Made by a program: the position numbers and the translations under genes
The notes under the pieces: model-generated
The model's database searches: none
Seen by the model: the letters and a program-made list of their open reading frames with translations, nothing else
Told to the model about the DNA's origin: nothing
Part shown: positions 10,355 through 23,090 of the stretch, one piece after another
How the letters are laid out: each line of letters starts with the position of its first letter
How positions within the stretch are numbered: position 1 is the stretch's first letter
Origin: Opisthorchis felineus
Taxonomy: Eukaryota; Platyhelminthes; Trematoda; Opisthorchiida; Opisthorchiidae
Direction: 5' to 3'
DNA length: 64,000 nt
Assembly (NCBI GenBank): GCA_004794785.1
Contig: SJOL01006433.1
Coordinates: 616,341 to 680,340, forward strand

Positions 10355-11379
10355 CTATCTATCAGAGGCATTTAGCCGGCAAACCTTCTCTTGAAGATCC
10401 GGAGGAACATAACAGTGTAATGACGAAATGGCCTGCATTAAACGTCTTTTCCGACAGGACTTTAGACTGATATTGTTGTCCTCAGGGCCAACAACTCTAA
10501 CCTTGCCATCTGATGGGTGGTCCCAAGGACCACTAGATGAACATGATCTGGCGGAGAAATATTGTGCACGGAAGTTTGGACGGTGAGTTCTTTGTGTATT
10601 ACCTGTTGTTTCTTGCACGAGAGCGGGCGTTCGTTCATGCGGGGGCTCACTGCTAATACATACTTCTCCTCGTATGGTGACGAAACGTTTGCAAGGCAAT
10701 TGCCAAGCTCGGCGAACAGATAAACAGCCACCTGATCAACAACCAATAAATTCACCCGAGCTACCAATATTTCAACACATTACCCACATACTTCTTGTTT
10801 GCACTGACTGCAACCAAACTGACCGGTACTGCCCCAGATACATTCCCGCCATTGTACCGCAGATAGCTATACGAAGAATGACCGGGATCAATATACGGAC
10901 ACCAGATAAAAGCATGTTTTCTCCCCGTTGAATAACCATATTGTCAATTGAGACCTTCGAGAATCTGTGGGCCACTGATTACCTTAAAATCCTCAGAACA
11001 CTTCGGTGGCGAATAGTCTACGTTCTGCAGGCTCAGTCACTACTCCATGATTGTTCACAGTTTTGCTAACCTGTACCTGAAGGCTGAGACCACTAATGTT
11101 CAAAACCGACTTCGCCGTCGCAAGGCGGGTGCATCGGCTGACAGGACGGTAACACGAAATCTTTTCGGCAAGGCAAGCAAACGTATAAGCAGCCTGAACT
11201 AAACGCTGATGAAAAGAATGTCCATATAGGTAGACAATTTTTTTATTGTCGGAAAATACTTTACAAAACTTATGTGTATCATCCATTACTTTGACATTTA
11301 AAATTCCACACGTTTCTTCTGACCCTATTTGTAACATCCACTCCACTTTTGTGTTTAGTGTACGCATGTGAACTGACAT
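10355..11379 (-). other. Cluster of unrecognised minus-strand frames
   Basis: Successive frames at 10993-11379 (128 codons), 10772-10975 (67, with a hydrophobic RILIPVILRIAICGTMAG stretch that could span a membrane), 10462-10767 (101) and 10355-10699 (114) follow each other on one strand with little gap. The arrangement suggests a frameshifted old coding region, possibly a transposon, but no domain was identified. Confidence 0.25.
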
Positions 11380-12480
11380 TCGTTTGTCCCTATCGCTTCA
11401 CTCTTTTGACCTTGCGTTCATCCAGCCATGTTGTGGCCGACCTTATGCACGTATGACTGTCTCACGTGGAAGCCTGTTTGCTCATTTGGTTCGTGCCATT
11501 GTAGTCCAAGTGGACCATTTGTTGTGGATGAGTATACACTGTCGACGTTTATATATTTTGTGAATTGATGCCTTACGTTTGTAGAGCCGCCAAGAAACCC
11601 AGCTCCGACTTTGTTTAGCCTTCCCGGCTGTTCTGGTGTTACGCGACACTGGAAGATACCGTTTGGCTGTTACAATGCCCGATCAACTAGCCAGATGGAA
11701 TCCACGTCAATCATAGCGGACAGCCAAACGAACTTAGCTGCCGCACATGACTAACATGCAACTAGGGGTCGACGATGCCGAATCAGCTAACCGAAGACTT
11801 CCCATTCATCATCATCGGTAAAAGTCGAAGGTCCGAATTGTATGGCATAAAAGTTGGATGTTACTGGTTGGTTCGATTGGTACATATGTCCTGCCGGGAA
11901 GCGTATGACCTCCTCAGTGCTGTGTTCATTGAGCTGTGGACGTCCTGAAGTGAGGAGATATATGTTGGGGTATCGAAATATCACTATGTGTCAGTCGGCT
12001 GACAAACATGGAACCAAACTTACCCTGTGAAGGGAGCACTTCAGCGGCGGCAGTCTCGTACAGATTCGTTTACAACACGTCATCTTCAACGGCTGATTTG
12101 CGTTGCGTAATTCCTTGTAGCCTGTGGCCACAGACTGTAACCCGAAAGAAATAGTGTGGCTTACATGAAATTCACGAGGCCTCATTACCAGACGAACTGT
12201 CTGGAGCTAATGGGACTTGCATAATTTATCCGGAATCATCGTCGTCTCTTCCCTCTAACTGGCGCTCACCAGCGTTAGTTTTAGTAGTGAGACATTAGCG
12301 GCTGTCCATTTGCACACACTTGGAGCCAAAAATACGGACGCACACAGACTTTCGGGACACTGTGTTGGGAATCTGTGCTTCGGTCTAGGTCAACATCATA
12401 AGACGCCTTCTTTGTGGACCGGTTAGCAAACACACCTTCGCGTTTTCCGGACAGGCTAGTGACTAAGAACTAAAAATAAA
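11380..12480. other. Unassigned spacer
   Basis: Nothing recognised beyond frames of about 65 codons on the minus strand. Confidence 0.4.
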
Positions 12481-12786
12481 TTATTGATCCGCGGAGCAAC
12501 ATTTGGGACAAGCCTGATGAGCATCACCGCACAGCGGGCAAGGTTCACCATCACAACAGTCGACGTGATATGATACGCAATCCGCTGCACACCAGCGGCC
12601 AATGGTACTAGCTGGCGGGTCACAAAGCACACAAACGCCTAAGTATGTGTCCCTAGGCCGCCAACCAGTTTGAGGTGCAGTATCCTCGGCCACCGACGGC
12701 AGGTCGTCATTTTCAGACGTCGAGACCTTGCGCAGCAGGATTTGTCCCCGAACAATCAAGTGTTCAATAGCGATTGTGGATCTCAT
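12481..12786 (-). CDS. Cys/His-rich C-terminal frame next to the MULE remnant
   Basis: An uninterrupted 101-codon frame from an ATG. Its second half is zinc-finger-like: CVLC, then WCAADC, YHVDCC, PCPLC and CPKCC, giving paired Cys/His ligands in a RING- or PHD-like rhythm. It follows the SWIM region in the same orientation, so it is probably the C-terminal zinc domain of the same transposase. It could instead be an independent exon. Unlike the rest of the element it has no internal stop. Confidence 0.4.
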   Translation of the reverse strand: MRSTIAIEHLIVRGQILLRKVSTSENDDLPSVAEDTAPQTGWRPRDTYLGVCVLCDPPASTIGRWCAADCVSYHVDCCDGEPCPLCGDAHQACPKCCSADQ

Positions 12787-14510
12787 TGTTTCCAGCCCCT
12801 AAAGCCTATCCACCACTGGTTTGACTTGTTTACGTAGGCCTTCGAAAGCTGCCGGCAAGGGCCTGGAAACAAGTGTAAGCCGTACACCTCGTTCCGCCTG
12901 ATTGAAATCCCGCGGCCACCGTTGGTGAAGTGGGAAGCAACCAAAGAAAACATTTACGTAAAATGTTTCTTACTGCTTGGAGCAGACTGGCCTGTAAATA
13001 CAGAAAGCAAATGAATGCAGGGGAGATACATCACCCGGTAGAAGGGGCATGTGCATTCTCCAGCACACGTGTCAAACGTCTGGGAGCACCTAGTTATTTA
13101 CACCAGGAACCACAAGTTAGTTAATGCAGGTTGACCTTACCCTGTTTGTTCTAACGTTACGACAGTGCGGCCTCGGGAGTCGCGGCCACAAGTGCCTCGA
13201 AACGAGGGGACATGCGTGCGTAGTCACTTGAGGGACAGCGTTCAGAATGTAGCCGTCGCTCTCCAGGATTTCCCATCGGTCGCGGTGATATGAGGTAAGT
13301 ATTTCATATTCCCGCATAAGCCTCTCGGCGTGTCGGGACACTGTCTGCACGGCGTGATTCAGTGTGTCTGAGTAGGGCACCCGGTTTTTCAGGGTGCCGT
13401 TTGCATTCTCCAAACGGCTGTTGGTAACATAACCAAAGTGGACCATCCCAAATTGTGCATGTGCAGCCGATTTGCGGGTGACGTACAACAGTGGGCCGTA
13501 AGATAAGAAAAAAATCGATGGTCCGTGCGGCGCATTGGTTGAAGATCTTGTCGGAATGTGTTCGTATTATAATAGGTAAAAAACATTGTGCGGTATTGTC
13601 CAGGCAAGGTGGAATTCGTGTCGGCTGTTTGCAGTGTCTGTGACAAAAAATGCATGGATGTTGTACGATACATACATGCTTCCTGATAGCCTTTCCAACA
13701 TGGAAGTGACACAACATGACGTCGCAGCCGAACACTACTGTTGCTGCCCGCATCTGTGCAGCCAACTTGATCATGAAGAAAGTCTTCGCTTGATACTGCT
13801 CGGCCAACCTTTCCCCGAATAAGCCAAACAGTTTACGCATGGGAGCAAACTGTTCGCTTTCCATGAAGGCACACATAACCGTTCGCTCGGTACCCAAGCC
13901 GTCGGTGATCAGGAGGGTGTACAGCTTGTATCTACAGGTCGGGTATTAGCTGCTTTAAAAATACCCCAAAAATATTTGTCGCACGCGTACAGTTGACTTT
14001 AACTACATCTGGGAGGCGTCGAAACAGCGCTATCTGCTGCCATCTGGGGAAGCATAATTGGCACAAACACCCGTCCGGCCTCAAGACGTTTTGCCAGCAC
14101 CGAAGGCATATCATCTACCGTAATAAAACACAAATATGCGTCGCTCGCTAAACAGAGATTGTGGACACTTCCGTTGGTAGTTGTATATGTCCTGAGTGGT
14201 AAGGATCTCTCAGAATTCATCGGACAGCAGGTGCTTCACGTGCTATTTGGTAATGGCCGATACGTTCAGCTGACTAGCTTCACTGGATTCCTTGACTTTC
14301 CGTTTGTATTGCAGGCCGCCCGTTGCATTTGTAGTACATCCATTCGCAACGCAAAACAGCTTTTATGCTTTGATTACTGGATGAAGGCACAAATACCACA
14401 TAGTTATCCTTCATATATTCATTCAACGCCTTCTCAAACGCCGTGAAGTATGAAAAGGGTACAGCCTCAAATTTCTCGACAAACAGGTATGAAACCACTT
14501 CTGAAGCCAT
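12481..14510 (-). pseudogene. MULE-type transposase with SWIM zinc finger, inactivated
   Basis: Minus-strand remnant of a Mutator-like transposase. The N-terminal block (14510-14283: FTAFEKALNEYMKDNYVVFV) ends in a TGA. Homology continues in other frames through QDIYNYQRK and LPDVVKVNCTRATN (about 14020-13960), then a well-kept block at 13897-13640 (SEQFAPMRKLFGLFGERLAE, and GCDVMLCHFHVGKAIRKH with its C-x2-H). After a frameshift it reaches HFGYVTNSRLENANGTLKNR (about 13450). The SWIM finger (CTCPFYRVMYLPCIH, C-x-C-xn-C-x-H) is near 13040. The first catalytic Asp expected before C-T-x-x-T-N is Asn, and the expected Asp before KLAAQ is Ile. Stops and at least three frame changes show it is dead. 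Terminal inverted repeats were not identified. Confidence 0.8.
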
Positions 14511-17500
14511 AGCACAGAGTTAAAAGTCGGGTGAGAGCCAAAACTTTAGAAGGAAGATTAATTAAGACAAATCGCGACAAAAGGAAGGTACATTTGAGTG
14601 ATTTTTGGTTTGAGCACGTATGCAACGAAATGAAACATTTCAGCGTGAATGGTTTTATTCAACTCGAAAAGGTATTGCAGTTAAGAGCATACTGCGTTTA
14701 GGGATCGGCATGGTAAGTTATTTTAAGTAAAACTATGGGGAGTTCGAAGTTGCGACTTTTAAAGGTATTGTAATTCGTTTGCGCGTTTCGGTGATACGTT
14801 GCTCACAGCATTTTGTTTAAATGAGGGAAATTTCAAGGTCATCGACCGCTGCCGATTAGCATTTCATTGTCGGTTTACGGGATGAAGCACGAAATCAAAC
14901 TTTAGCATATTGTAGCATTCCGCGGCAGTTTCTAAGGATGAGACAGCATCCACAAAATACCGATGGAATATTCCACCTAAAAAACTAGTCGAATAACGCC
15001 TGCATGCGTTAAACCCCTCAAACGTAACAAAATAGATTAAGTTGTTCAGTAAACTTCCGCACAACGGTCTTTTGAGAACCTCGGCTCCTGTCCATTATAA
15101 TGATGAAAAGAATTTGATGCATTGTGCAGTATTGATGACGATCTCCATTCCCTGATATGCCAAACTGTTAAGTAGATAGTGCAGCGTTATGAAATAACTG
15201 CATGTTAATTAGCAACACAACAATATCTCTCCCACTGGAAACAATAGCGCTCCTCAGTTGGAATACGTCGTCGCGCCCAACTGCAGCGGCGGAAAATAAG
15301 GCCAATCATTGCCGGTTATCATAACAACAGCACGCGCTGTCGCCTACCATGGCTCCCTTTCGTAACTGTCTTTGTGCGACGCTGATTATGAGGCCAAAGC
15401 TGTGCACGGCAACTTAATTCAACGGCCAACGACGGCGTATTTACTTATTGGTTGCATCAGTACAAACGTAATGTGCAACCGATCCAGTTCTCGTTTTCAG
15501 GAAGCCACTTTAACTCGACAGGGATTCTGAAAGGGAAAATGCATAATCGATTGCCTCTTCCGCAACATCGTTCAAAACACAATTAAACAAAGTTGGGGTG
15601 GCCAACTCACCAAGTGCTTATTAAATCCCGTTGCCCAAAATTCCCGATCGGTGTCCACGTTTAAGCTGGAGTCATGCTGGTATAAAGGTAAACTTACTAC
15701 TTGCTCAATTAGTCCCACTGGCTACGACGATGGAGCCTTGTGTACATCGATGATTCGATGGCTGGATTGAGCGATCCCATGCATTATTGGAGGGAGCGAA
15801 GATAGGGGTACGGAGAGCTGTATACTAGTCAATAGTAGGACCATGTGGTATAGACTTGAGCCGTAGAATCTGATAGTGATCTGCTTGTAACGCCATCAGG
15901 TTGATTATCAGGTGACAAGCATTAACAAATGCCTGTTTTACCAGAATGACGATGAATACAAAAGTTATGCACACCTGATAAAAATAAATACAATTCAGGG
16001 AGAAAATAAGCCAAAAAGTGGCTTACCTTTTGAGAACAGTTGCTGAGTGTTTCTGAGTAAAGTTTCGGACATGGGAAGTGCCTTCTCTGCAGGAGAGCTG
16101 CTACGCGTGTTCCGTAGTTGTCCGCGGAAACTCGTGTAGGTCGGTTGACTCCCTGTCCTGTGCACGTGAGTGCGTGTTGTTAGGCCGAGTTGGATGCCTA
16201 TTTATTGTGTGCAGTGTGAAGAGAGGGGTGTTCGTTGTTGTCTGATAACGGCACGAACATGAGTACAACTTGAGTTGATGTGGTTGAAGTTCGCGAGCAT
16301 GGTGCGTGACGCAGGTGATAGCTGCGTGACGGAAAATGGATGGGAAATTGTAGTGTACGTGTTGTCGGCCAAGGCCGCAAGTAGGACAGGGATTGTTAAG
16401 TGATTTGAGTGTTTGTGACGCGTGATCTAGTGAGTGACTGCTTTCAATCCAAGGATCGCATGCGTCCTCAAACGTGCGCCCATAGATGCAGCTGTGGCGA
16501 GGATCCAGTGAGTGGGTGGGTGGTTGGTGTCAAATCTGCCCATTAAGAGCACCAACTCCCAACTTCATTCCGCTTGTGCTTCTCGATATCGACACCACGT
16601 GGCTTAGTAGAATCGACAGCCCTGTTGCCCTCATCATAAATTGTAACCGTCATATACTCAACCGCAGTAGCCGTCCCACCACCTGGGAGCTCCCTTCCAG
16701 AAAACCGGTCGGCTAAATTGCTTGCATTAGTAAACAGACACTTTGTGATCTTCAGCATCTGAGTAAATATACCATACACAGTCTGACGGCTTGCCCGTAA
16801 TTCACCATAACCCTGATATTTTCCGCCAGAGCGGGACGCGCTTGCCTACAAGACCGTCGCATTCCGTCGAATTTGTGCAAGAACATAAAAGCACTGCTCG
16901 CTTTAGTATGCTGTCTCCTTGTTCTGCACATAAACAAAATAGCACATTCAATGTCACCATCAAGGGCGCAGTATATCGGAGAATATAAAATCTTCCCTGT
17001 ACCCGATATAGCGTGTGCTGACCATCATAAAAAAATTTACGAGCTGTGACGAATTCCTTGGCTTTTTTGGCAGACGCCTGCCGCATCGGTAGAAGACTTT
17101 TCCTATACAGGTTGCGAATGGTGGTTCCATTTTGAGTTTGCGCGGAAATAGATGGCGTACTTATTTTTCACGTAGTCTTGAGATTACTTCCAACTCCACT
17201 GCAGAGAAAAACATGTGAAGAAACAAGCTTTTCCACAAAATTCCCCACCGTCTCCACGGAGAAGCCATTAGCAGGCATTAAAATATGAATCCTGCACGTA
17301 TAATGGACCTCAAGTACGTTCAAACAACTTTAATCAAAACTGCGACAATATGTAGAGATTTCAAGCATTCTAATAAATACCATTAAGTGCTAAAACCATA
17401 TGTTGAAGATTCCCTCGTTCAAACCGCTGTTTCACAGAAATTTGAGGTGTGCTTTGGAGGGTCGGCGCGTGGATGGGGGTGTTAGGCGTGCATTCAGATC

Positions 17501-20500
17501 GAGCTCTTATTAGTGCCTACCACGAAATATCTGTGCATAGGTATGAGAAACACACAGGATGTAAGAGAAATATTTCAGGTTGGATGTGGTCAACTTGCTA
17601 CATCACTGTTTGCTGTCGAGGGTAAGTAACTGTAGTGACACGCCGAACGTCTCAAGGTATGGCCAGGGATTCTCCAAAATCCCTGGATCGTTTCGTCTCC
17701 TCGTCCCCTAGAGCGGTTATGTGGTTCACATTCTTTTATGACCCGTAGGGCTGCACCGGATTACACGTTTTTTCGCAAGCCGAGGCCATGCCGTAAATGC
17801 AAGGAGAAATTAAACACAAAGATGGCAGTACTTTTGAGTTCGGCAACATACTATTTACATCTGACCAATAAACCAGAAGCCCGTGAAACCCAGGAAACTT
17901 TCTGGCCATGCTCAACTTTGTGCCGTTTAAAGCTTCACGACCGACAACATGGTCGTGAAGTTAAGTCCACAAGATTCCCGCACGTATGCAGTTGCTTGCG
18001 GAATCAGAACTGTAATTTATGAATCCAACCTGAATTGTACAAAAGCCAACAAAATTACCTTCAGTTGGTGATACGTGGTTAACTCTTACAATGGGCCAGT
18101 CGGCGAATAAGTTGCATGAACCGATGTCAAGTTGTCCTGGGGCTGAAGCGCTAGAGTGACAGCTTAAGTAGCGGAGCCTTCTAAGATGATGCTGTGGGCA
18201 CATTGGAATGCAGAGTAGTGGAGTTTGCTCGGCTGGCAGTTAAGACACGCTAATGAGCAATGGTGAAGTTCGCTCCCAAACCTATGAGTTCGCTTCGGTT
18301 TATCGGCTGTAAAGGATGTACCAAAGATATGTTGATTTTGGCCGCTGCAGTTCCGGTCGCCAGAAAACACAATGACGGGAGCGATATCACCAAACCTTTG
18401 AGGTGGTGGTATGTTCAGTTCGTTCGGGATCTAGGCAGCTCAGCTATCATTGGGGTGTTCAATTTTGCCAAATCATTTGGAGTATCTCAGCGCGGTGTTT
18501 CCAGGACGCCCAGCAAACGCTTTGGAGTCACTGGTGGTAAACAGTCAAATTTCATACGTTATCTGTGTGTAGACGCCGTGTCCCTGATTCGTAAATTGGT
18601 ACGGATCGCAGTGCCACAATGTACACTCTTCCACTGACGGACTCACCCCCACTAAGGGAAAACAGGTGGCCGGTAGAAATTTGCAAATGTCGCCTATCGG
18701 TATCACTGTGCTTGGCACACAAACTAGATGCGCCACCCAGATGCACCCCAGCCGAACTGAAGCAACCCGTGGGCGTGCGGTCAATAATGATGTTGATAAT
18801 AGTTGCGTTTTAGTCACCTATCATCACGAGTACGCATGAGCACCTCGTGGGGGACAAAACGACGGTTCGTCTTCGATAGAAAACTTTACCGGGTGTTTGC
18901 CATAAATGTTTGGTGCACAAAGTAGGAACTATAAACAAACAGCGAATAATTCGTTGATCAATGCCAGCCATTATTTAGTTGGGCGGTAGGGCGGCGCTGA
19001 CTCGACTGTTTATAGGTATCCGTTCGAGCCAAGAGGCCTCCGCTCGTAAACTGACAACCAAGTCATCAACGGCACGCTGCGATCGTGATCGGCTGTGTCT
19101 AGGTGGCAAAGGTACTTCGACATCATAATAGTGCGTCTTCAGCACTTGAACACCATGGCAATATTGCCTGCACTCGGAAACGCCGATAAGAATCTGCGTA
19201 TTCTACAAAACACCCAAGAAACTCTAGATCAGGACCAGCAACATTCTGGAAGTTATTCCTAATAATTCCACAAATCTACCGTAGTAATTTTGGCTGAATT
19301 TGGTAAGCAAATGGATTCAAAAGCGTTTCTGCCGACGCAAAAGACACCTGTTCCGGAGCATGAGGCTATGGAACCATCGCTGCTTATAAAAACTCCCCGG
19401 GCCAGTATGTTTCGATTATTGCTCACCGCGACCTACAAAGCGAAATCACGCATCCGGGAAAACTTGATCTTCATCGCCGGAGAAGTAAGTTACCCTTGTT
19501 GTACAACACGAAAAGTTTCAAATAGAAACAGTGGCTCCGTTCGTTCGCTTGGAAGTTGTTTACTCTTCGAATAGCGTGTTAATGCTGCAAACATAAAACA
19601 CTTCGCGCAAGATAAGAGATATTCATTTCATTGGCATCCATTCAGTTCACATTTATCCGCGTGCGATGAGAACCACAGAAACTCTCTTTCGTTATACAGT
19701 ATTGTCACAATCATTCCTTTTAGTGCATTGCGGTGCTCAACGAGGGTTGAAATCCAACGGCATTTTTATAAATTCCAGCTTTGTCAGTTTTGAATCTCGG
19801 TATTTCATTGCGCCTTTATCTGGGGTTTTTTCCCCTCGACTTTCTAGTTTAAACGGCCTCGTTTGATTCAGTCAAGAAATCTTTGTGTTTTATTGGCAGC
19901 TTGAGAACGTGCATACTTGACTATATGACAAATGTACCAGAACGACTAGAAGGTACAATGCTAGGCGTTTGGGTTAAATTTGTTGCAGCAGAAGCGTAGC
20001 TGCCGGCCGCTTATTAGTCGATCGGAGGCTGTCCACTGGAGTTCTCGGTGAATACCGATAGCGTCACATGAGGAACGAATGAAGAACATTGCATTGGTTT
20101 TGGAGAAAACCGGGGAGATGGAGCCCAAACTGATACTCCAACTACCATCTACCAATGAGATACTAAAAAAAATCATTGTCCATAATCACTTGCGGGAGTG
20201 CTCAACGGTTCCCCCCAGTTTAGTCACCAGGCACATATGAACTAAGGTACGATAAAAAATCCTTCCTATTCGCACGCACACTTACCGAATTCGCGGGACC
20301 ATAAGCCTAATCATCTCAAACTTGGGAAGGTTGTTTGAACTCGCCAAAAGCGGTGGTCTTCTCAGCGCGCGAAGGGTGTCTGCTATGCACATCGACCACA
20401 AACCCCTTGAGTTGTGGCTTCACGGCAAGCTTAAGCCTCTGTAAGCTCATGTAATATGGAATCATAATATTCCCGCTTTGTTATGTGAACTCGCCCCATG

Positions 20501-21179
20501 CTTTAGCCTTTTACAACCGTACTGGCCTATCCAAACACTCCGGGTGTCTTTGGTTCCGAAACAATTCTGGTTGTTTTGTGTTATTAGCTGCTACTGCGTG
20601 AGTAGTGTCTGCGATGGGTGTGTATCCTGAACTGATTTTCCACTTTATTAGTGGTCGATGGTGAACTCGCATGCCAGCATAAGTGGTGAGAAGATTGTCC
20701 ACATTTAGTCTTCGAGGTGGTTCGTATTCAGTCGACAACGACAGTACTAGGCATGGACTTCCGTCGAAATGTTAATGAGGAAAAAAACAGGCGCTATTTA
20801 AGCTTAAAGACCCCTCATAGTCTACTCAGAAACACATTACCTCACCATTGAATCGGCCGTGAACCTCTCTCGTATATGTAGACCGTGCATGGTCTTGAGA
20901 ACTGATCCGGTACTTACATGCTGGTTTCCCACTTTGCACCCTTTGACCATAAAACGCTTATTTACACTAGTATTTTGTTGCGCTAAGTCTGTGGAAAAGC
21001 TACACGAATTCACTTCAATCACAAGTACGCTATATACCCTGTTTAAACCCACTTTTGGACTTTTGAGCAACATAATTCTTTGTTTTCATTCAACCGTACT
21101 TTTAAAACTAAAGAGTCCGGTGTTACTTAAAAGGCACCCGTCGTGCCTGCAGCTGTACAGGCTGTAGGAGTGAGACGGT
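14511..21179. other. Long unassigned stretch
   Basis: No recognisable gene or repeat. The longest frame is plus 18260-18637 (125 codons, no motif). Minus-strand frames at 16543-17086 succeed one another but match nothing I know. One candidate exon at 19311-19484 is listed separately. Confidence 0.4.
19311..19484 (+). CDS. Candidate unassigned exon with a consensus donor
   Basis: From an ATG at 19311 the frame runs 58 codons (KTPRASMFRLLLTATYKAKS, then RIRENLIFIAGE) and meets GTAAGT at 19485-19490 in phase 0. The phase does not fit the first visible RBM26/27-like exon, which needs one extra base, so it is not that gene's missing first exon. No partner exon was found. Confidence 0.2.
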
Positions 21180-23090
21180 AATGCCTTACTCCCTGCGCTC
21201 TCGGGCCAGGCGGTCAAGTGGGTCAGACTATTGAGTCATTCACTCCTGGAAAGGTCCCCAATAGAACCCTAACAACTGCTGCTTGATGGTTCAGACTTTT
21301 GAGTCAGAGGCTATGGGCAGGGTCCCCGAACAAAACCCGACATCCTCCCACTGCCTTGTGGGTCAGACTTTCGAGTCAAAGACTTAAGGTGGGGTACCTC
21401 CACCAAACACATTCGGCTCGACCAACCGGGAAGTATCATACGCCCTTGCAGCTCTTCGCTCATCGGCCTTCCTCTACACCCCCTTCCCCTCCCCTTATCG
21501 AACGATGCAGCGCAATCAACCCATCTGCCAGCCCTCAGGCCAATGTTCCGTGTCTAAACCGTTGCCCAGAAAAATATACCCAAATAATCACTTACTAACC
21601 TCAAAAGATTCACATTGTAGCCTTTAATGTCCGTACTCTATGTCATATGGGACTACAGGCACCTCTTGCGGAAATCTTGCCTTCCATATCTGTCGATGTA
21701 CGTTGTGTCTCCGAAACACATACACAAGACCCTACTTCGGTCGTGCACCTCAACCCGATTAGGAAGACCTCAGGTGTTCCACACTTCACACTCCGGGTTT
21801 CCGGTGACCCTGATGCAATGCATTACGCGTGCGAAAGCAGAGCAGTTCCATTCATCAACTCCGACAAGTCTCAGTAGCTCAAGCATATCGAGCTGACCTG
21901 GCTAGAAGGCTACTGGAAGCGCACAGTGATGCAGATGACGAAGATTATTTGGAGGTTGATTGGAGGCGGTTACAGAAGCTATGCTGTCGGCTTTCAGAAC
22001 TGTTTCTCCAAGCCATCCGACCCGACTACATGAACTGTGGATGTCGTCGAGATCAGAAGATCTTATAGCGGCGGAAAGGCCATACCAGCAACTAGCGACT
22101 GTGGGGGCGCACGCAAATCCCTCAAACACTGAATAATCAAAAGCTTGCAGAATGACAAAGAACGCTGGTGGATTTTGAAGGCCCAGGAGATGGAGAAGGC
22201 TTTCGCTGCGGGCAATAGCCGCGCCCTATTTCAGCTGATTCGATCAACCGGTCAAAAGAAGACAGGTATCAGTGAAACAATAGGCGAAAAAGACGGAACG
22301 GCAATTCACTCACTCAACCGTCGTCTTGAACGATGAAGTGAAAGAAAGATGAAAGAACAGTTCAGCTTCCGCTGAAAGAACCCAGCGAGCCTTGATGGAA
22401 CACCGACACCAGCCCACCATCGAAAACAAATCCAGCGTGGGATTTCAATCCTCAAGCACGACAAGGCGCCTGGCGCAGATGGCGTGTACCCCGCACACTT
22501 CAAAGAAGGTGGCGAGGTCCTGGTGAACAGCCTAACATCCATACTGCAAGAGATTTGGAACGAAAAAGGAATACCAGCCGAATGGAGCTCCTCGACCGCC
22601 ATCCCAGTTTTCAAATAGGGCGCAAGAATGTCATGTGAAAACCATCGTGGCATCAGCCTGGTATCCATCGCATCTAAGGTGCTCTCTGGAATTATTTTTC
22701 TCATCGACCATATCTTTACCTTGAGACAAGTTCTTGAACAGCGCCACTGCTTCAAACATCCCACGTTGGTTGTTTTTCTTGGTTTGAAATTTGCTTTTCA
22801 CTCTGTCCATCGTGAGAAACTTTGGTAGTGTCTGGCAATCAAAGGTGTCTCTTGAAAATTTATATCCCTTATGAGAGCGAAGCCCATTGAGTGCGTATGA
22901 GTGCACGGCAAACTTTCGCCTGAGTTAACCGCGTCCAATGGTGTAAGACAAGACTGCCCTCTCTCACTTTTCCTCTTCAACTTTGTTATTTATATGCTGC
23001 TTGAAATTTCTCTGCCGGCCTCCTAAACCTTTGGAGTCGAAATGCTCCCGGGACGTTCCCTTACAGACATTGAGTTCAAGTTGTTCAAGT
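21180..23090 (+). mobile_element. Non-LTR retrotransposon copy (endonuclease, linker, RT), degenerate
   Basis: A leader with three tandem 70-bp units precedes an endonuclease-like segment at about 21600-21850 (HFTLRVSGDP). A linker follows at 22150-22340 (EKAFAAGNSRALFQLIRSTG). Reverse transcriptase begins near 22460 (KAPGADGVYP), with CENHRGISLVSIASKVLSGI and later VRQDCPLSLFLFNFVI. Multiple stops and frameshifts, for example after RRLER and in PVFK*GARM, make it inactive. The catalytic YADD region is lost beyond IEFKLFK. Placement in an RTE-like group is an inference. Confidence 0.8.
21218..21425 (+). repeat. Three tandem units of about 70 bp in a retroelement leader
   Basis: The motif GGTCAGACT-TTGAGTCA recurs at about 21220, 21289 and 21361, spaced 69-72 bases. 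Each is followed by a related GGTCCCC or GGGTACC stretch. The units lie directly upstream of the endonuclease-like segment, so they are probably promoter or 5' UTR repeats of the element. Confidence 0.7.
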
